A stretch of 64,000 nucleotides of DNA from Quillaja saponaria (Eukaryota > Streptophyta > Magnoliopsida > Fabales > Quillajaceae). Positions within the stretch are counted from its first letter, which is position 1. Each line of letters starts with the position of its first letter. Of the stretch, positions 59,626-64,000 are shown one piece after another. Position numbers and translations under genes: made by a program. The DNA is taken from positions 22,975,652 to 23,039,651 of the forward strand of contig CM055613.1 in assembly GCA_029379385.1 (NCBI GenBank), written 5' to 3'. Below the pieces are notes generated by a model that saw nothing but the letters and a program-made list of their open reading frames with translations, did no database searches and was not told the DNA's origin.

Positions 59626-61035
59626 ATAATGAAACCTTCCTAGATGAACAACTCTTCCAAGTTGTTAATAAACCATTGCCCTGGTATGCTGAGTTTGTCA
59701 ATTATCTAGTTGACAAGGCCTTTCTTCCTAACTTAACTTTTCAACAAAAGAAATTTTTTTTTACATGATATAAAATTCTTTGTTTGGGATGACTTATTCT
59801 TGTTTAAGCATTGTGCTAATTAGATATTAAGAAGATGTGCTCTAGAGGAAGAGGTGGAGAGTATACTTCACCACTGCCATGCTTTGGAGTATGAAAGTCA
59901 CTATGGAAAGAGCTAAACTGCTACAAAAGTGCTATAATTAGGTTTTTATTGGCCTTCTTTAATTAAGGATGCTAATGAATTGGTTTCCAAATGTGATAGG
60001 TGCCAAAAGATAGGCAACATATCCAAGAAGAATGAGATACCACTCAACAACATACTAGAAGTGGAATTGTTTGATGTAAGTGGGATGGACTTTACGGGTC
60101 CATTCATCTCCTCATATACCAATAAATACATTCTTGTTGCTATAGATTATGTCTCTAAATAGGTTGAAGTCATTGTTGTGCCAACCAATGACTCTAAAGT
60201 CATGACCAACTTCTTGAAAAAGAACATCTTTACATACTTTGGTACACCGCGAGTGATTATCAGTGATGAAGGGTTTCACTTTTGCAATAAACAAGTGGGA
60301 GCTCTCCTTGCTAAATATGGGTTGACTCATAAGGTTGCACTAACTTATCATCTGTAAACAAGTGGACAAGCTAAGGTCTCCAATCAAGAGATCAAGAGGA
60401 TTTTAGAGAAGACTATATATCCATCACGAAAAGACTGGTCTAAGAGATTGGATGATGTATTATAGGCATACCAAATAGCCTATAAGACCCCTTTAGGCAT
60501 GTCTCCCTTTCGGTTGGTTTATGGCAAGGCTTGCCATCTACTGGTTGAGTTGGAGCATAATGCCTATTAGGCAATAAAAAAAACTAAACTTGACTATTAA
60601 ACCACTAGTAAAAGAAGACTCCTCCAATTGAATGAGATGGATGAGTTTAGGCTCAATGCTTATGAGAATGCCAAACTCCAAAATGAGAAGACCAAGAAGC
60701 TACATGATCAACGAATTATTGAGCACCGTTTTTAGTCGGGTCAACAAGTCTTGTTCTATAATTCCTAATTGAAACTTTTCTAGGAAAAACTCAAGTCAAG
60801 ATGATTTGAACTATTCACCATTGCCAAAGTATTTCCATACAGTGATGTAGAGTTGATAGCCTTTAATCCCTATAGAACATTTAAAGTGAATGGCCAACAC
60901 TTGAAATGCTATTAGGGAGGAAAGATTGATAATGATTATACCTCCATCAAACTCAAAAAAGCTACTTGCATAATACCAAGTCAAGCCGAGGACTTTAAAC
61001 CAAGCGCTTCTTGGGAGACAACCCAAGTTTCTAAA
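59626..61035 (+). pseudogene. Athila integrase (broken), truncated 3' end of element
   Basis: The zinc-finger region LRRCALEEEVESILHHCHAL then [18 protein letters not shown] precedes the catalytic core: [55 protein letters not shown] (second Asp), HKVALTYH and [20 protein letters not shown] (Glu region). The C-terminal part follows with [40 protein letters not shown] and ASWETTQVS. Trp codons are repeatedly TAG or TGA-like (SK*VEV, DVL*AYQ, NAY*AIKK, KCY*GGK). No polypurine tract or 3' LTR matching 54094-55575 is found downstream. Confidence 0.85.
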
Positions 61036-62580
61036 CCTCTTTTCTTTATTTTGCTTTTAGTTAGTTTAGTAATGTTCTAATTTTTACTTTACACTTGGCC
61101 ATCATATCATCTTTTCTCAAGTAAAGAAAGACTAAGAAAACCACAGCAAAAAAGGCATTGACGTCGTGGGGCCAAATTACCTAAAGTCGCAGGCCTCATG
61201 ATCAAGAAATTGTAAAAATCAGAATGAGAGCACATTGCCATGGCACTCCTCCATGTAAGCCGTAACGTCATAGAAAAGAAAAGCCCAGGTAAGTACTTAG
61301 ACTGCTTTAAGCCGTGGCTTCCTAAATACCTAAGCCGCAACGCCTAAATCCAATGAAAAATTGCATTTTAGACATAGAGCTCCATGCCGCGGCGCCCACA
61401 CCTTGTTAGCTTCCACTTGGTTGAATCGTTAATGAAAGATTGTACTTGAAGCAAAAACTTTTTTACTTCAATCAGGGTCACGGCTAAGAGATGATTGTGT
61501 TAAGAACTCTTCTTGCTCACGGTTTTCTCTCAAGGCTCTAGTATACATGGCCAAAATCCTTAGCTTATACATATATGGGGGTAGCTAGCGCTTAAGGATT
61601 TTCATTCCTTGTTTAAGATATGATTAAAGCTAAAGCCAAAGGTATAAGGTCCAAAGCTCCTTTAGTAATCCATAATATTATGATTACTAATGGGCCTTTA
61701 AACTCCTAGTGGCCTAAATCCATTTAGGATTCCCACTAGACTTTTTATTGACTTTTAAGAAAATAAATTTTGCTATATATATAGGTACTTATTACCCTTT
61801 TACCCTTACGTGGTTGGAACTTAATTATTAATTCCAAGACCCTATAATCCTTCTAGTTTTTAATCTAAGTCAATTAAAGTGTGTAACATTTAATCTAAGT
61901 TTGGTTTTGTCAAACGAACTAACTTATTTTTATAGATCAAGATTGACAACTAGCAATGTATCATGACCATCCAAGTACAAAAGAAGTTAAAATCATTGAT
62001 CAAAACACATCAAAACACATTTAATAGGATGATCTCAAGTTAAATGACCACTTACACCACCAACACTCTGAGAACTTCCATTGACATGTGAGTAAAAACT
62101 CCACTTGGTTTCTTGTGTTGGATTAATTTTGTGTAGTTGTTCAACTAACAAAAACTGATATGTTTGACTCTGCATCACCATACTTGTAGTTTATGAGATC
62201 ATTATTCTTTTTATAAAAGAATGGCACAACATATGTTAGTCTCGAAGAACTATCGATATCCCTATTCTTAATGATTCATTGATTAGGAATACTTTTAGAA
62301 TAATACTTTTATGCATGTCATATCTCACAATTATGATCATCATAATTATGCATATACAATATTTTTCTAGAGACTTTGTATATAGTTATACTAAATCTCA
62401 TTTAAACACAATTATAAAGAAAGCCTAACAAATATTATTACATGCATTAAATATAAATAAAGTATCATTACAACCAACAATTGATTGACTCTTGGATACT
62501 AATACTAACAATGAAGCACCAACCAAAATAATTAATTCCCTAGGAACGTGTTTTTAGTTGATGATAGTAGTATTTTTGTT
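61036..62580. other. Post-integrase spacer and undefined repeat-derived sequence
   Basis: 61130-61400 carries words also found in the Athila LTR (AAGCCGTAACG, GCCGTGGCTTCC, AAGCCGCAACGCC, GCCGCGGCGCCC), so belongs to that element. From about 61400 to 62580 I see no LTR, domain or exon. The 61560-62100 stretch has phrases such as TAGTGGCCTAAATCCATTTAGG that look LTR-derived, but no ends could be fixed. Confidence 0.45.
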
Positions 62581-62901
62581 TCATTAAAGGATTTATATTA
62601 TCGTCTGTCTTTGCTTCTGATCTATCTTACCATGCATATAGAACACTTCTTTCCTCTCAAACCAAGTGAAAAGTGAGTTTATTTGTTTCACAAAGCCAAA
62701 CAAATTTCACCTAAAATCTTATTTTAACACTTACATTTGAAGAGAATGAAGGTGTTAAAACAAGATTTTGTGGTAGAATTTGTACAAATTTGTGAAGTAA
62801 CTGAACTTACTTTTCACTTGGTTGAGGGGAATGAAGTTTTGCATATGCATGGTAAACTAGATCAGAAGCAAATGCAATCATTGATATAAATCTTTTAATG
62901 A
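62581..62901. repeat. 321-bp near-perfect hairpin (MIRNA-like or foldback MITE)
   Basis: The left arm 62581-62735 (TCATTAAAGGATTTATATTA...TTTGCTTCTGATCTA...ACCATGCATAT...CAAACCAAGTGAAAAGTGAG...AAAATCTTATTTTAACAC) is mirrored by the right arm 62747-62901 (GTGTTAAAACAAGATTTT...CTTACTTTTCACTTGGTTGAG...ATATGCATGGTA...TAGATCAGAAGCAAATG...TTTAATGA). The loop is only about 11-12 nt. Arms of about 155 bp with scattered mismatches form a single long stem. It lies upstream of the terminal exon, probably inside the last intron of the CACTA-like element's gene. Confidence 0.85.
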
Positions 62902-63081
62902 TCCAAAGTGACATAAAAATATTTCTAGCATATACTAGAAGCATGTTCCAAGGGTATTACTATCGAATGACAAAGTTGTAGAAATCAACAAGGTACTATT
63001 CTGTAGAATTGAATATATATGTATGATTCAACTTTATGAAGTTTTTATTTCAGTATAACTTATTTATTTTAATTATTTTAG

Positions 63082-63177
63082 GTTGTACCTCTTACATCTG
63101 AGCATTTGCACCTTAGTCAGCAGGATGACGAGCAAGCTCAAGATGGCAAAGACTTAGTTAGGATTAGGAGAATATGA
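63082..63177 (+). CDS. Terminal exon-like segment of the CACTA-like element (partial)
   Basis: A T-rich tract and TTTTAG acceptor end at 63081. An open 31-codon frame follows (VVPLTSEHLHLSQQDDEQAQ, then a basic tail ending RIRRI) with TGA at 63175-63177. A subterminal repeat region begins about 250 bp further on, the same layout as the terminal exon at 1183-1308. No family is recognised. The link to the segment at 53860 is an inference. Confidence 0.35.
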   Translation, partial: VVPLTSEHLHLSQQDDEQAQDGKDLVRIRRI

Positions 63178-63439
63178 TTATTAGCTTTATGTATTAATTA
63201 TTTCATTTATTTTCAATATTGTTAGGATGATTTTTTTATAATAATTTTAATTTATATAGAACTTTGAATTTAAATATAAAATATGCTTCTATATATATAT
63301 GTGTGTGTGTCTTTACAAGTATAAAATTAAAACTAAAATAAAAGTATTAAATAATTTTAACTATATGCGTCTGCAATTTAATTAAGGAGGGTATAGTATG
63401 TATGCAATTAAAAGTATTAATGCATAAGTGGATACCAAT

Positions 63440-63752
63440 AAAAAAAAATTAAAAAAAAACACATTGCATCTACATATTACAGACACCAAAAACTATAATC
63501 AATAGGGTCTAGCATTTCTACATCTATAATGAGACACAATAGCTTTTGCGTCTATGTTTTAGCATCTATGGGCCAGACTCTTATACATAGACAAAAATTA
63601 TTAATGTCTACATATTGTGTCTACTTGCCATTGTCTACGTTTGCACAAACACAGATAATAATATTTGAGTCTAGATTTATTGCGTCTATGATATAATTTT
63701 GTGCGTCTAGAAATGACAGACACAGATACTACTATTTCTTGTAGTGCTACAA
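63440..63752 (+). repeat. Right subterminal repeats and terminus of the CACTA-like element
   Basis: Words GCATCTACATATTACAGAC, GCGTCTATG, GTCTACATATTGTGTCTAC and GTGCGTCTAGAAATGACAGA recur in direct and inverted form and end at CTATTTCTTGTAGTG (63738-63752). The CTACAAGAAAATTG that follows at 63753 forms a palindrome with it. Confidence 0.7.
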
Positions 63753-64000
63753 GAAAATTGTCTACACCTTTTAATCCTCATGCTCGCATAACTTCCAAGA
63801 ATCACCTAATTGTGTTAATTTAGAATTAGTTTATAGATTTTGGAAGCACCAAAATTTATGATAAAAATAAAATTAATAAGCATTAATACAAGTTTCTGAT
63901 GTGTATTTTTTTTTTCTTTTACTTTTGAGTTTTTTTAATCTGTTATGACTAACAAGTTGGTTTTCAATGCCAAACTTGCTAAATGAAAACCATTAACAAA
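63753..64000. other. Right flank, no gene seen
   Basis: Starts with CTACAAGAAAATTGTCTACACC, resembling a second CACTA left end without its first two bases. The rest is AT-rich with no supported feature. Confidence 0.5.

Larger units (their letters stand above)
44727..63752 (+). mobile_element. Composite CACTA-like transposon with three nested retroelements
   Basis: The right end is TTTCTTGTAGTG (63741-63752), the complement of CACTACAAGAAA, a standard plant CACTA terminus. The left end near 44727 is a decayed counterpart (CCTACATTATAAGAAATT). Both ends carry subterminal repeats of one vocabulary: GCAAACGCAGATAG, GTGTTTGCA and GTCTACACC on the left (44727-45140), GCGTCTATG, GTCTACGTTTGC and CAGACACAGATA on the right (63440-63740). 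Removing the RTE LINE, copia and Athila insertions leaves about 6 kb of element. I see no TNPD/TNP2 transposase, so it is non-autonomous or too decayed. That both ends belong to one element is inferred from their shared repeats. Confidence 0.55.

Noticed and set aside
1..64000. CRISPR array, operons, prokaryotic origins
   Set aside because: The sequence is nuclear plant DNA; direct repeats found are two- or three-copy duplications or microsatellites, without uniform spacers.
1..64000. tRNA, rRNA or snRNA genes
   Set aside because: I scanned for the TTCGANTC-type B box with a matching stem and for conserved rRNA words and saw none that fold properly; phrases such as GGTTCAAATTTC near 31520 lack the rest of a tRNA.

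Overview
This is nuclear DNA of a flowering plant, most likely a eudicot. It is AT-rich, its genes have many introns, and it is dominated by plant-type transposable elements: CACTA, Ty3/gypsy of the Athila type, Ty1/copia, RTE and L1-type LINEs, and foldback or MITE-like elements. I see no tRNA or rRNA gene and nothing prokaryotic. All identifications come from recognising protein motifs and sequence architecture by eye; no database search was run.

Two intact genes lie close together in convergent orientation. On the + strand (14990-18775, 10 exons, 306 codons) is an orthologue of NEOXANTHIN-DEFICIENT 1 (NXD1), a chloroplast-pigment gene of acetoacetate-decarboxylase-like fold. On the - strand (19971-29331, 17 exons, 546 codons) is an orthologue of the coiled-coil protein STOMATAL CYTOKINESIS DEFECTIVE 2 (SCD2), which acts in cytokinesis and clathrin-linked trafficking. 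Both models were assembled exon by exon, and every junction keeps frame. Each needs one GC-AG intron. Short tandem duplications (49-89 bp) cluster in and around the pair: in the NXD1 leader, the SCD2 3' end, two SCD2 introns and the space between the genes.

Left flank (1-14 kb): the right end of a CACTA-like element with an acidic terminal exon and subterminal repeats, LTR-like debris, a fragment of an Athila LTR, a miRNA-like foldback, and a decayed L1-type LINE. An array of CCAAT boxes and a TATA box precede NXD1.

Middle (29.8-43.8 kb): a 1.7 kb foldback element, about 5 kb of very AT-rich DNA holding a MITE, two LTR-type sequences (one with a clear TATA promoter and internal repeats), then gag fragments of an Athila and a copia element side by side on the - strand.

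Right part (44.7-63.75 kb): best explained as a CACTA-like element of about 6 kb inflated to 19 kb by three nested insertions. These are a 5'-truncated RTE LINE with an 11-bp target duplication, a copia element on the - strand with short LTRs, and an Athila element with a 1.48-kb 5' LTR and a gag-pol full of stop codons but no visible 3' LTR. The remaining CACTA sequence carries a 321-bp near-perfect hairpin and two orphan exon-like segments.
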